Program-made: the position numbers and the translations under genes | Shown here: positions 1 to 8,497 of the stretch, piece by piece | Position numbering within the stretch: position 1 is the stretch's first letter | Layout: each line of letters begins with the position of its first letter | Assembly: GCF_000612545.2 (NCBI RefSeq) | Contig: NZ_CP097800.1 | Coordinates: 868,001-932,000, forward strand | Length of the DNA: 64,000 bases | Reading direction: 5' to 3' | Source: Streptomyces sp. PCS3-D2 | GTDB lineage: Bacteria; Actinomycetota; Actinomycetes; Streptomycetales; Streptomycetaceae | Notes under the pieces: model-generated | Told to the model about the DNA's origin: nothing | Seen by the model: only the letters and a program-made list of their open reading frames with translations | The model's database searches: none

Positions 1-1
1 C

Positions 2-130
2 CCGCCCGTCCCCGTCCACTGCGACCTCGCCGCCGCCCTGGCCGCCCACGGGGCGCAGGAAACGGTCAAGCGGTGGAGCACCGATGGCTGGCACGCCCCG
101 CCGTCCCCCGGGGAACCCTCCCTCGCATGA
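2..130 (+). CDS. C-terminal end of an unrecognised protein (partial)
   Basis: An open frame enters from the left edge and stops with TGA at 128-130, giving a 42-residue tail that includes PPVPVHCDLAAALAAHGA. Codon third positions are nearly all G/C, as in the neighbouring genes, so I take it as the 3' end of a real gene. The tail is too short to name a family. A hairpin at 282-300 may terminate it. Confidence 0.45.
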   Translation, partial: PPVPVHCDLAAALAAHGAQETVKRWSTDGWHAPPSPGEPSLA

Positions 131-281
131 GACCAGCCGTATCCCCCTCTCGCCAGGACTCACCAGGAGAGGACGGGGACACCGGAACCACGAGCGACGT
201 CAGGCGCGGCATCCTGGCCGCCGGCAACCGCCTCGCCTCCGCCCTGAGGGGTACGTCGGACGGAGCCCGAAGGAAGTGGGG

Positions 282-300
282 CCCGGTCCGCAGGACCGGG
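282..300. terminator. Possible hairpin terminator
   Basis: A perfect 8-bp inverted repeat (CCCGGTCC, three-base loop, GGACCGGG) lies 150 bases after the stop of the partial first gene. No T-run follows, which is usual for Streptomyces terminators, so the call rests on the stem alone. The rest of 131-453 shows no supportable gene. Confidence 0.3.
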
Positions 301-453
301 TTCCCCACCAGGCCCGACCGGCGGCGAGGTCCATGCCGGTGGACCGCACGTCACCAGGGGCACCCACCGGGACCCGACTTGCAGGGATCTGCAATCGTGG
401 AGGTCACAGGTGTGAGGAGGGCGAACGGATGCCCCACGAAGGAGCGGTCCCGG

Positions 454-828
454 GTGGATGAGATGGGTAGTCACGGCAAGGCCACGCAGGCGAGTACGCC
501 GCTGTACCAGCTGAAGTCCGAGTTCTTCAAGACGCTCGGGCACCCGGTCCGCATCCGCGTGCTGGAGCTCCTGTCCGTACGTGAGCACGCGGTCGCGGAG
601 ATGCTGCCGGAGGTCGGGGTGGAGGCCGCGAGCCTCTCGCAGCAGCTGGCCGTCCTGCGCAAGGCCAACCTGGTGGTCACCCGCCGGGAAGGGTCGAACG
701 TCCACTACTCGCTCGCCGACTCCCGGATCGCCGAACTCCTGGGGGTCGCCCGCAGCATCCTCTCCGGCGTCCTGGAAGGCCAGGCCGAGCTCCTGGCGGA
801 CCTGCGCGCCAGCCGGACCGGCCCGTAG
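454..828 (+). CDS. ArsR/SmtB-type winged-helix repressor
   Basis: A 124-residue ArsR-family DNA-binding protein. The winged helix runs over about residues 15-95 (FFKTLGHPVRIRVLELL, then SLSQQLAVLRKANLVVTRRE as recognition helix and wing, then VHYSLAD). No CxC or other cysteine metal site of the classic ArsR/CadC type is visible, so the ligand is unknown. I chose GTG 454 because AAGGAG at 439-444 is well spaced from it; ATG 463 is the alternative. The open frame continues upstream to 73 without composition support. Proteins of this subtype are often next to SulP anion transporters in Streptomyces, but none is visible here. Confidence 0.85.
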   Translation: MDEMGSHGKATQASTPLYQLKSEFFKTLGHPVRIRVLELLSVREHAVAEMLPEVGVEAASLSQQLAVLRKANLVVTRREGSNVHYSLADSRIAELLGVARSILSGVLEGQAELLADLRASRTGP

Positions 829-988
829 CCGGTACGCCACGGTGACGCCTCGGGCTGGGCCCGCGCCGCGTGCGGCGGCCGCCCTGCCGTCTGTGCGGGT
901 GCACCGCGTCCGTCACCCCGGAAGCCCGTCCGTGGTTCCCCGCCCTGCCCGGACAGGACGCCCGAATCGGAGCCCTCCGGATCACACG

Positions 989-1189
989 TCAGCTCCAGGG
1001 GCCGGGCTGGGGAACCGGCGCGGGGCCCGGGGGCGGGGGTACCGGGTCCGGCTCGGGGACGGGACCGGGTACGGGCGGCACCGGGCGCGGGATCGGCTCG
1101 GGGTCCGGGAACGGGCTGGGCGCCGGTGTCGGGTCGGGCTCGGGGGCCGGCGGCTGCGTGTCTTCGAGTTTTCGCACCATGTACGGCAC
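989..1189 (-). CDS. Possible small proline/acidic low-complexity protein
   Basis: A 66-codon frame starting MPYMVRKLEDTQPP followed by alternating Pro-Glu/Asp-Pro repeats. The DNA is a G/C-rich degenerate hexamer repeat whose other strand would read Gly-Ser/Thr repeats. It may be a genuine small Pro-rich protein or simply a repeat tract; no domain is recognisable. Region 829-988 holds no gene I can support. Confidence 0.2.
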   Translation of the reverse strand: MPYMVRKLEDTQPPAPEPDPTPAPSPFPDPEPIPRPVPPVPGPVPEPDPVPPPPGPAPVPQPGPWS

Positions 1190-1216
1190 TTTCCCGCGAT
1201 TGCGCCCCGTACGCCC

Positions 1217-1852
1217 CTATCGTGCGGTCGAGCGGGCGAGCGCGGCGGCGAGGCCCGGCCCGGGGCTGGCCAGCACGGGGATCCCGGTCGTGGCCAGCTC
1301 GGCCGCCCCGGCCATCGACGCCTGGGCCAGGACGATCACGTCCGCGCCGGTGACGGCGTCGGCGGCCTCCGCCACCTGGGCGAGGTAGCGGGCCGTGTCA
1401 CCCGCCTCGAAGCTCGCCCAGGCGCCGGCGACCAGGTGCGTGCGCACGGACACGGGTCGCCCCGCAGCCTCCTCGGCGAGCAGCTCAACGGTCGGGGCGA
1501 AGGTCGACGCCAGGGCTGCGAGGACCGCGATCCGCGGGCCGGTGCGCACGGCAGCGGCCGCCATCGGCCGGTCCACCCGCAGCACCGCGGAACCCAGAGC
1601 CGGAACCAGCGCCTCGGCGGTCGCCCCGATGGTGGAGCAGGTGACCAGCACGGGGCCCGGCCCGGCTGCGGCGAGCAACTCCAGCAGGGCCGGAGCCACG
1701 GACCGGGGCCCGTGCGCGCGGGCCCGGTCCAGCAGCTCCGGCACCACCAGATGCCGCAGGACCGCCCCGGGGTGGTGCCGGTCGCGCAGCGCGTCGAAGA
1801 CGGGGACGTGCACGGGCGAGGTGTGCAGCAGGGTCAGGTCACAGCCGGTCAC
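1217..1852 (-). CDS. Asp/Glu racemase superfamily protein
   Basis: A 211-residue protein resembling aspartate/glutamate/hydantoin racemases and arylmalonate decarboxylases. It begins VTGCDLTLLHTSPVHVPVF; the first catalytic-type Cys/Thr segment is VLVTCSTIGATAEAL and the second half has the ADVIVLAQASMAGAA segment. The expected second cysteine is replaced by Ala-Gln-Ala in that segment, so racemase chemistry is uncertain and a decarboxylase or isomerase role is possible. GTG 1852 is chosen because it overlaps the end of the preceding small gene by 14 bases, implying translational coupling; the frame is open further upstream. It is downstream of panD on the same strand, suggesting shared aspartate metabolism. 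Confidence 0.7.
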   Translation of the reverse strand: MTGCDLTLLHTSPVHVPVFDALRDRHHPGAVLRHLVVPELLDRARAHGPRSVAPALLELLAAAGPGPVLVTCSTIGATAEALVPALGSAVLRVDRPMAAAAVRTGPRIAVLAALASTFAPTVELLAEEAAGRPVSVRTHLVAGAWASFEAGDTARYLAQVAEAADAVTGADVIVLAQASMAGAAELATTGIPVLASPGPGLAAALARSTAR

Positions 1853-2006
1853 AGCGGGCCGGAATCGACGACCGGATGCACCGCACCGAGGCGTGGGGCG
1901 GCTCGGCGAGCACGAAGGAGGCGATGTACCCGACCGCCGTCCCGTCCTCGACGGCAAGCCGCCGCCAGGCCTTGCGCTTGTTCCGGAACCCGAGCGGTGA
2001 GCTCAT
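1839..2006 (-). CDS. Small unrecognised protein between panD and racemase gene
   Basis: A 55-codon frame (MSSPLGFRNKRKAWRRLAVE then a hydrophobic stretch GYIASFVLAEPP) with almost exclusively G/C third positions. It starts 38 bases after the panD stop and overlaps the racemase-like gene start by 14 bases, so it fits an operon. An upstream in-frame GTG at 2018 is better spaced from an AAGGAG at about 2032-2037 and is an alternative start. I recognise no family. Confidence 0.45.
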   Translation of the reverse strand: MSSPLGFRNKRKAWRRLAVEDGTAVGYIASFVLAEPPHASVRCIRSSIPARCDRL

Positions 2007-2043
2007 GCTCCGCGGCACGCAATTCCCCGGCTCCTTGTGGGGC

Positions 2044-2466
2044 TCACCGGACGGCCACGGCCTGGGGGCTGCGCTCCTGGTCCGTTCCCGGTACCGGCGC
2101 GGAGGGGTCGGCGCCCAGTTCGACGATCCGGTTGTCTGCGTCGACGTGCACGACGCGCGGCTTCAGCACCCGGGCCTCGGCGTCCTCGACCTGCGCGTAG
2201 CTGATGAGGATGACGAGGTCCCCGGGGTGCACGAGGTGCGCGGCGGCGCCGTTGATCCCGATCACCCCGGATCCGCGCTCGCCCTCAATGACGTAGGTCT
2301 CCAGCCTCGCCCCGTTGGTGATGTCCACGATGTGGACGAGCTCCCCGGGGAGCAGGTCGGCGGCGTCCAGCAGGTCGGCGTCCACGGTCACGGACCCGAC
2401 GTAGTGCAGGTCGGCCTGGGTGACGGTGGCCCGGTGAATCTTGGACTTGAACATGGTGCGCAGCAT
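2044..2466 (-). CDS. panD: Aspartate 1-decarboxylase (pyruvoyl enzyme)
   Basis: PanD makes beta-alanine from L-aspartate for pantothenate and CoA. The protein is 140 residues, close to the usual length. It opens [20 protein letters not shown] and has the self-cleavage site Gly24-Ser25 in YVGSVTVD; Ser25 becomes the pyruvoyl group. [17 protein letters not shown] and [15 protein letters not shown] are typical core segments. The AGGAG at 2473-2477 is correctly placed for the ATG. Its leader contains a small CCTGC/GCAGG hairpin. The leader and first eight codons recur at 40576-40653. It lies 1.5 kb from the end of the biosynthetic operon on the same strand, so a supply role for beta-alanine is possible but not shown. 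Confidence 0.95.
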   Translation of the reverse strand: MLRTMFKSKIHRATVTQADLHYVGSVTVDADLLDAADLLPGELVHIVDITNGARLETYVIEGERGSGVIGINGAAAHLVHPGDLVILISYAQVEDAEARVLKPRVVHVDADNRIVELGADPSAPVPGTDQERSPQAVAVR

Positions 2467-3379
2467 GTTGGTCTCCTGTAAGACGGCTCCCTGCCTGCTT
2501 TCTGCAGGTCAAGGGCGTTCTGCACTCTACACCGGCAGGCATCGGATCGGAGATCTAAAGGAAAATCCACTGCCTCGGACGAGAAGGCTCCTGGCCTGCA
2601 CTTCCGTAGGCACCGGGCTGTTGCGACGCTGCCGACCAGCGTCGCATCGGACAGCCGCTTTGGACTGTGGGGGGGGGGACCGATGCTGACCAGATGCTGA
2701 CTTTCCTGACGGTACGTCACGCAGATCGGGAGGGCTCAGGCCGACTCGCTTCCCCAAGGAGCACCTCAGGCTTGCCTACCGTGATCAAGCAACCGGTCAC
2801 CGCGAGCCAGGTCGCACCCTCTGCGTCCGGGGGCCGACTGCCGTACTGCCATGACGCAGTTCAACCGGTCCTTCGCTCGGCCGCAGACGGTACCGGCTGA
2901 GTTGTCCGGGCCCCGAACTGGACCCGGCTGTTGGGATTCGAAACGAGCGAGGAGACGCCCCGCGCACAGGCGACACGCGCCCGCAACCGCAGCACGAAGA
3001 AGAGACCGAAGGTGAGCTCCTCCTCCCCACCTACCTCCCAGCCGCCCTCGTACGACGTTCCGGGTTCCTGATCCACGGCGGATCAATAGCGGCCGCTCAC
3101 GCTCCCGTTCCGCCGTAGCGGCCGCACGAGGCGCCCTCCCCCTGGACGTAGCGGGAGCACGATCGACGGAACGACGCCGCGCCACACGGCACCGGCCCGC
3201 GCGGTGACATCGCGTACGCGGCGAGCCGCTGGTACCGAGCACCGCACCCTCCGCCTCGCCCCGCAACGGATCCTCTTCCTCTTCGGCGAAATGGACCGCA
3301 CCGAAGGACGCATCGAGGACACTGTCCGGCGTTATGGAAGGTCCGCCGACATCGCAGCCGGACTCGGTGGTCGAGGAGC
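2467..3379. other. Gene-free stretch with a G-run and short repeats
   Basis: About 900 bases without a frame I can support; local GC is lower and codon bias is absent in all frames. It holds the panD leader, a run of ten G at about 2669-2678, and two copies of TGCTGAC spaced 11 bases apart at 2684-2701. The same 11-base unit is repeated at 40482-40525. Confidence 0.5.
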
Positions 3380-3585
3380 AGGCTCACGCGCTGCTCGGCG
3401 TGCGGTAGCCGGACCGACGCCGGGGATGGCGTCCATCCGCTCCACCAGCCCCGGCCCCGGCCGGGTGCTGTCACCGCCGCCATCGGGACCGTCGGGGACG
3501 GGCAGGTTCTCGATCGCGCTGGTGATCCGGGCGGACAGCTTGTCGATCTGGGGTGTCCGACCCGTCACGCTGACGCCGGGCCCGG
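3380..3585 (-). pseudogene. IS110-family transposase remnant
   Basis: The minus strand reads TGRTPQIDKLSARITSAIEN, then ERMDAIPGVGPATARRA. This matches the spacer and helix-hairpin-helix-like (IPGVGP) region of the C-terminal Transposase_20 domain of IS110 elements. The RuvC-like N-terminal domain and the catalytic serine region are missing, so it is a fragment. It sits just beyond the 3' end of the biosynthetic operon and may mark an old recombination edge. Confidence 0.5.
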
Positions 3586-3627
3586 ACAGCGGTGCTGTCT
3601 CGTAACGACTGCCGGGCGGGAAACACA

Positions 3628-3657
3628 GGGGGAGCCCGGCACGCGCCGGGCTCCCCC
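3628..3657. terminator. Strong 13-bp hairpin, likely bidirectional terminator
   Basis: A perfect 13-bp stem (GGGGGAGCCCGGC / GCCGGGCTCCCCC) with a four-base loop, 290 bases past the last gene of the biosynthetic operon. It is the only strong hairpin downstream of that operon, so it is the best candidate for its transcription end. The 3658-3947 stretch between them has no supportable gene. Confidence 0.65.
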
Positions 3658-3947
3658 AGGTGGATGCGGTGTGGCCCTGGGCGTCACTCAATGTAGTGGG
3701 GTGGGCATTGAGGTCCTCGGCTACGTCGATTTCGCGCCGCATTCGGGCTGCCGGAATGTCTCGGTGCGACCGTCGGAGCTTGAGCGCGACTTGGATTCCG
3801 ATGGTTTTGTGCGTCGCAGCGAAGGTGGCGGCCTGACCTCCCTCCTTCATACCTACCCGGTCCATGGCGTAGTCCGTGCGCACACCTCGGGCAGCTGCCT
3901 GCACAGCGGAACACTCACCTGGCGGCGCAGGGAGCTCTCCGGCCCGG

Positions 3948-5036
3948 CTATCGGAGACGGTCGACCAGGGTTGCCGATGACCGGCGGCCCCGGTAGCGGG
4001 CGGCCGCGGAGAGGAAGGCGTCGTTCTCCTCCGGCAGACCGACGGTGACGCGGACGCCGTCGCCGGGGAAGGCCCGGACGAGCACGCCGCGGCGGGCGCA
4101 GAAGTCGGCGAAATCGCCGGCCTCCTCCCCCAGCGGCAGCCATACGAAGTTGGCCTGCGAAGGGGTCACCGAGTGGCCGTCGCGGGTCAACAGGGACTGC
4201 AGACGCTGCCGTTCGCGGACGATCGCGGCGGAGCGCGAGCGCACCTCCTCGGGGCGGTCGAGTGCGGCGAGGGCGGCGGCCTGGGCGAGCCTGCTGACCG
4301 CGAAGGGGACGGCCACCTTGTGGACGGCGGACACCACGGCAGGCGCGGCCACGCAGTAGCCGATGCGCACGCCGGCAAGCCCGTACGCCTTCGAGAAGGT
4401 GCGCAGCACGGCCACGTTCGGGCGGTGCCGGGCCAGTGCGATGCCGTCGGGCACGTCGGGATCGTCGACGAACTCCCGGTACGCCTCGTCGAGTACGACC
4501 AGGACCCGGTCGGGGAGGCGGTCGAGGAAGTCGCCCAGTGCGCGGCCCCGGACCGCGGTCCCGGTGGGGTTGTTGGGGTTGCAGACGAAGACGACGCGGG
4601 TGTCGCGGGTGACGGCGGCGAGCATCGCATCCAGGTCGTGCCTGTGTCCGGCGTCCAGGGGGACGGTGCGGGCTCGTAGTCCGGCGACCCTGGCGAAGAC
4701 CGGATAGGCGTCGAAGGACCGCCAGGCGCACAGGACTTCGTCGCCCGGGCCGCAGAACGCCTGGATGAGATCGCGGCAGAGGCTCACCGACCCGCAGCCG
4801 ACGGCGATCCCCTCCTCGGGGACGGCCAGGTCGTCGGCCAGGCGGCCGACCAGGGTGTCGGAGAACCACTGCGGGTAGCGGTGGCCTTCGACGGCGGCGC
4901 GGGTGATGGCCTCGATGACGGCGGGCGGGGGCGGCAGCGGCCCCTCGTTGGAGTTGAGCACGATGGCGTCGGGCGCCGTGCCGGGAATGTTGTAGTCGGG
5001 CACGGCGGCCAGGTCGGCTCTGATGGCAACACCCAT
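3948..5036 (-). CDS. HisC-like fold-type I aminotransferase, last gene of biosynthetic operon
   Basis: A 362-residue class I/II PLP aminotransferase resembling histidinol-phosphate aminotransferase. Seen: LNSNEGPLPPPPAVIEA near the N-terminus, VFVCNPNNPTGTAV, VLDEAYREF with the PLP-contacting Asp, RTFSKAYGLAGVRIGY with the Schiff-base Lys, and a C-terminal RAFPGDGVRVTVG. The usual HisC N-terminal NENPY-type motif is altered to NSNEG. In a biosynthetic operon it is more likely to transaminate a precursor amino acid or keto acid than to serve histidine synthesis. It follows the ATP-grasp gene after 27 bases; GAGGAG precedes the ATG. Confidence 0.85.
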   Translation of the reverse strand: MGVAIRADLAAVPDYNIPGTAPDAIVLNSNEGPLPPPPAVIEAITRAAVEGHRYPQWFSDTLVGRLADDLAVPEEGIAVGCGSVSLCRDLIQAFCGPGDEVLCAWRSFDAYPVFARVAGLRARTVPLDAGHRHDLDAMLAAVTRDTRVVFVCNPNNPTGTAVRGRALGDFLDRLPDRVLVVLDEAYREFVDDPDVPDGIALARHRPNVAVLRTFSKAYGLAGVRIGYCVAAPAVVSAVHKVAVPFAVSRLAQAAALAALDRPEEVRSRSAAIVRERQRLQSLLTRDGHSVTPSQANFVWLPLGEEAGDFADFCARRGVLVRAFPGDGVRVTVGLPEENDAFLSAAARYRGRRSSATLVDRLR

Positions 5037-5063
5037 GGGGCTCCTCGGAGTATGCGGGCGCAG

Positions 5064-6389
5064 TCAGTTCGGGGCGAGTCGGAACACGTCGTCGGCCAGC
5101 AGCCGGATGCGGCGTTGGTCGGCGAGGAGCTCCTCCTGGCTGTCGCCGGTCAGGAAGACGCGCAGCGGGCTGGACAGCAGGTCGACGGTGGGGCGCATCC
5201 GGTCGCCCGGGGCCAGCCGGGGCACGGCCAGGTGCACCGTTTCCAGGGCACGGATGCGGGCCAGGGCGTGCTCGTCGACGGCCTCGACGAGCCCGCCGCG
5301 GGTGGTCCGCACGTGGACGACCATCCCCGCCCGGTGCTTGCGGTACAGGGTGTCGCCGGGGTGTTCGCGCCGGTACTCCTCGGGGCGTACGCAGGCGAGT
5401 GCGAGCAGGTCGGCCTGGTTCCCGTCGAGGCAGGAGTCGTGGTGGCCCGGGTCCATGATGCCGTCGAGCCTCGCGCCCACCTCGACGAGTACCGGCCCGG
5501 CGGCGGTCATCATGATCTCCGCGTGGGCGGCGCCGAACCGGATGTCCAGAGCGTCGAGGACGGTGTCCAGATAGGTGACGAGGGGTTCGACCTGTGGCGC
5601 GTCGGGGTCGATCAGAACGTCGCGGTCGTAGACCGGCCGGGTGCCGACGAGGGTCTTGTCGTAGCGCCAGACGCCGCAGACATGCCGTGCGCCGCCGGGA
5701 CCTCGGACGACGTCCACGATGTATTCGGTGCCGTCCAGGAAGGACTGGGCGAGCAACTCGTCGTTGTGCCGGCCGAAGATGTCCCGACTTCCGAGGATCT
5801 CGGCGGCGGCGGCGCGGACCTCGTCCGGGCCTCGGCAGACGGAGACCTTGTCGGTGGAGGCCGAGCTGAGCGGTTTGACGACGACCGGGTATCCGGTGGT
5901 CCGCGCCCAAGCGAGCACTTCCGCCGCATCGTCGGTCTTCAGCTGGTCGGCGCAGCGGATGTCGGCGGCGCGCAGTGCCTCGATCATGCGGTACTTGTCG
6001 CGGCGCAGCGCGGAGGTAGCCGACGGGTTGCCGGGCAGGCCCAGCAGTTCGGCCGTCCGGTCGGCCGGCGGGACACCGGTCTCCTGGCCGGGGAGCACCC
6101 CGCAGGGGTGGTAGGAGGCCAGCTCCTTCACCGTACGGGCGGGGTCGGCCCCGTCCTGGACCACGTTGGCCAGGTACGGGCGCAGGTCCGGCGGGGGTAC
6201 GCAGTTCAGGAACTCGGGGGTGCTCTGGAGGTGTACGACGTCCGCGCCGAGCTTGCGGAAGGCGGCGGGCAGGTACTTGCCGACCGAGTAGCCGTCGACG
6301 ATCACGCCGACGGGCGTTGTGCCACGCCGGTCGTGCGGAACGGCGTACGGGTGTGCGTGGTGGCCGGGGTGGTCGGGGGCGGTGGGCAT
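5064..6389 (-). CDS. ATP-grasp carboxylate-amine ligase
   Basis: A 441-residue ATP-grasp protein of the type that joins a carboxylate to an amine through an acyl phosphate (the BacD/amino-acid-ligase group is the nearest general class). Seen: an N-terminal PreATP-grasp segment GVIVDGYSVGKYLPAAFRK, the RDKYRMIEALRAADI segment, nucleotide-binding VVVKPLSSASTDKVSVC, and metal-binding HAEIMMTAAGPVLVEVGARL. The start ATG 6389 has GAGAGGA six bases upstream; the open frame continues further but into non-coding sequence. Beside an MFS exporter and aminotransferases it is likely to form an amide or peptide bond on the cluster product or an intermediate. Confidence 0.85.
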   Translation of the reverse strand: MPTAPDHPGHHAHPYAVPHDRRGTTPVGVIVDGYSVGKYLPAAFRKLGADVVHLQSTPEFLNCVPPPDLRPYLANVVQDGADPARTVKELASYHPCGVLPGQETGVPPADRTAELLGLPGNPSATSALRRDKYRMIEALRAADIRCADQLKTDDAAEVLAWARTTGYPVVVKPLSSASTDKVSVCRGPDEVRAAAAEILGSRDIFGRHNDELLAQSFLDGTEYIVDVVRGPGGARHVCGVWRYDKTLVGTRPVYDRDVLIDPDAPQVEPLVTYLDTVLDALDIRFGAAHAEIMMTAAGPVLVEVGARLDGIMDPGHHDSCLDGNQADLLALACVRPEEYRREHPGDTLYRKHRAGMVVHVRTTRGGLVEAVDEHALARIRALETVHLAVPRLAPGDRMRPTVDLLSSPLRVFLTGDSQEELLADQRRIRLLADDVFRLAPN

Positions 6390-6445
6390 CGCGGGTCCTC
6401 TCTTCGTGGGCGGGCGGGGGCCGTCGGCCGGGTGCCGGAGCCCGC

Positions 6446-7285
6446 TCACGCGGCGGCGACGCTGACGCGGTGGACGGTCCGGGAGACGCCGGGCGGCAGG
6501 TCGGTGGCGACGTGGTAGGTGGTGGCTGTCTTCCACAGCAGCAGGTCGTGCGGGGTCCAGCGGTGGGTGTAGCTCCGGTTGGGGTCGGCCAGGAGGGTGT
6601 CGACGAGGTCGAAGAACGCCTCGTTCTCGTTGGCGTCGAGGCCGACGACCCGGTCCATGTAGGCGCGGGCGGCGTACAGGAAGCGGCGGCCGGTGTGCGG
6701 GTCGCGGCGGACGACGGAGTGTTCGACGGCCGGGTACTGGCGGGCGATGAGGGCCCGTACCTCGGCGATGGACAGGCCCACGTGCTCGGGGGCGATGCGC
6801 TGCTGTTTGGTGAGGGTGTGCAGCCCGACGCGGTCCTCCAGGAAGGTGCGCCACTGCTCGGGCAGCCGGTCGTAGACGTCGGCGGCGCTCGCGAAGACGG
6901 TGTGGCCGTGGTCCTCGGGCACGTGGACGCCGTGCAGCACGGTGTAGGCGGAGGGGTCGGCGTCGAAGGAGGAGTCCTGGTGCCAGAAGTGGCCGACCCG
7001 CTCGATCCCGACCGGCAGGCCGTCCTTGCGCTCGTTGGAGGAGACGAGGATCTCGGCGAACTCGGGGTGGCGCCAGTCGGCGAGGAGGAAGGGGACGGGG
7101 CGGCCGATGCGGGCGGCGAGGCCGATCTGCTGCCGGGGGGTGAGTTCGATGCCGCGGACGACGACGAGGTCGCGCCGGTGCAGGGAGTCGACGACGTCTG
7201 CGAAGACCTCCGGGCGGGTGAGTTCGGCGTGGGTGAGTCCGCTGTACTCGACGCCGATGAAGGGGGTCAGGTCACGCTTGAGCAC
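6446..7285 (-). CDS. TauD/TfdA-family Fe(II)/2-oxoglutarate dioxygenase
   Basis: A 279-residue TauD-type oxygenase. The iron ligands are HQD in GHFWHQDSSFDADPS (about residue 97) and the His of TATTYHVATD near the C-terminus; the 2-oxoglutarate-binding Arg is in SRTVHRVSV. The usual W-D-N-R before the distal His is W-K-T-A here. Probable role: hydroxylation or desaturation of an amino-acid unit or the released product. GTG 7285 is preceded by AAGGAG with ideal spacing and overlaps the restored reading frame of the MFS gene by 19 bases. Without correcting that gene's frameshift, the two form one unbroken 683-codon frame. Confidence 0.88.
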   Translation of the reverse strand: MLKRDLTPFIGVEYSGLTHAELTRPEVFADVVDSLHRRDLVVVRGIELTPRQQIGLAARIGRPVPFLLADWRHPEFAEILVSSNERKDGLPVGIERVGHFWHQDSSFDADPSAYTVLHGVHVPEDHGHTVFASAADVYDRLPEQWRTFLEDRVGLHTLTKQQRIAPEHVGLSIAEVRALIARQYPAVEHSVVRRDPHTGRRFLYAARAYMDRVVGLDANENEAFFDLVDTLLADPNRSYTHRWTPHDLLLWKTATTYHVATDLPPGVSRTVHRVSVAAA

Positions 7286-8497
7286 GGTTTCTCCTTGTGC
7301 CAGGTGTACGGGTTGGTGCGGGCCGCGAGCAGCAGCAGGCAGGCGGCGCAGACCGCCGCTCCGGCGGCCGCCCACGGGGCGCCCGGGGGCCGAGATGTGC
7401 AGGGCGAGTTGCGGGGCCGCGATGAAGGCCAGGTTGACGCCGCCGGAGTACAGGCCCATGTTGCGGTCGGCGGCCGGGCCGGAGAGCCGGCTGACGTAGG
7501 CGAGCAGGCCGGGGAAGACGACGATCTCCCCCGCCGTCCACACGAGGGTGGCGAGCACCAGCTCCGGCCCGCTGTCGGCAAGGGCCATGAGCAGGAACCC
7601 GGTGCCCCCGAGCGCGTAGCCGCTCAGCAGCGTCGCCAGGTGTCCGACGCGTGCCATGCGGATGTTGAGCGGGACCTCGAACAGGACGATCCCGACGGCG
7701 TTGACGGTGAAGACGACGCCGGCCCAGTAGCCGGGCAGGCCGAGGCCGACGATGACGTAGGCGCCGACGAAGACCGAGGGCAGCGCGTAGGCCAGCTGGA
7801 TGGGCAGCGAGAGGCCGAACACGCTCCAGAACCGGGTGCGTTCGGCCGTCGTCTGCCGGACCGGGCCGCGCGGGCGGGTCCCGTGGCCCGGTCCGCCGAC
7901 GGCGGCGTCCGGTCCGGCGGCGGGCCGGCGTTCGCCGCAGTGGTGCAGGAACGCCGCAGCCGCGAGGACGCACAGGGCGTTGGCCCAGAACACGGCGTGC
8001 GGGTCGAGGGCGTAGAGCAGGGCCCCGAGGAGCGGGCCGGCCGACAGTCCGAGGTTGATGGCGAGCCGGTAGCAGGAGAAGGCGACCTTGCGCTGCTCGG
8101 GCGGTGACCCGGCGATCGTGGCAGCGTAGGCCGCCGGGGTGACGATCTCGTACGCGAACCCCCAGATCAGCACCACCGTGATGAGCGCGGGCAGGCCGTT
8201 CAGCAGCGGCACCACCGTGACCGCGGCGGCGCCCAGCAGGAAGCCGCCCCGCATCAGGGCGTACGGGTGCAGCCTCGCGAGGAGCCGTCCGGCGGCCAGG
8301 TCCGCGGCGAGGGCGCCGACCCCGAAGGTGGTGACGGCCAGGCCCGCCTCGGCCGCTTCCAGACCTCCGCGGCCCAGCAGGTACGGGGTGAGGAAGGGGT
8401 AGGCCATGGTGCCGGTGCGGAAGATCAGGGTGGTGAGGAACAGGGTCCGCAGGGGCGGGGCGAGCCCGGCCACCGTCCGCAGGGTCTCAGCCGGCAC
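7267..8497 (-). CDS. MFS drug-type exporter with an apparent frameshift near its 3' end
   Basis: A 12-helix-type MFS transporter. It begins with GTG at 8497 (protein MPAETLRTVAGLAPPLRTLF), overlapping the upstream gene by 11 bases. Eleven hydrophobic segments can be followed to NLAFIAAPQLALHISAP. There the frame changes: the missing last helix (AAAGAAVCAACLLLLAART) and a stop at 7267 are in the next frame. Removing one base from the C5G3/C3G5 run at about 7380-7390 restores a normal protein of about 409 residues. As written, the frame instead runs through into the TauD gene. Likely role: export of the cluster product and self-protection. Either a sequencing error or a real mutation would explain it. 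Confidence 0.75.

Noticed and set aside
160-840. Long open frame antisense to the ArsR gene
   Set aside because: A by-product of high GC third positions; the plus-strand frame has a clear winged-helix domain.
870-1388. Gly/Ser/Thr-repeat frame on the plus strand
   Set aside because: Same repeat tract as the Pro-rich minus-strand frame and overlaps the racemase-like gene; no start context.
2766-3330. Several overlapping frames on both strands
   Set aside because: No codon bias agreement, no ribosome sites, no recognisable motif.
6317-8107. Long plus-strand open frames opposite the TauD/MFS genes (and similar ones opposite 8.4-10.2, 10.2-11.1, 15.2-18.0 and 18.3-21.3 kb)
   Set aside because: They mirror real genes with recognisable catalytic motifs and contain only Gly/Val/Arg-rich low-complexity translations.
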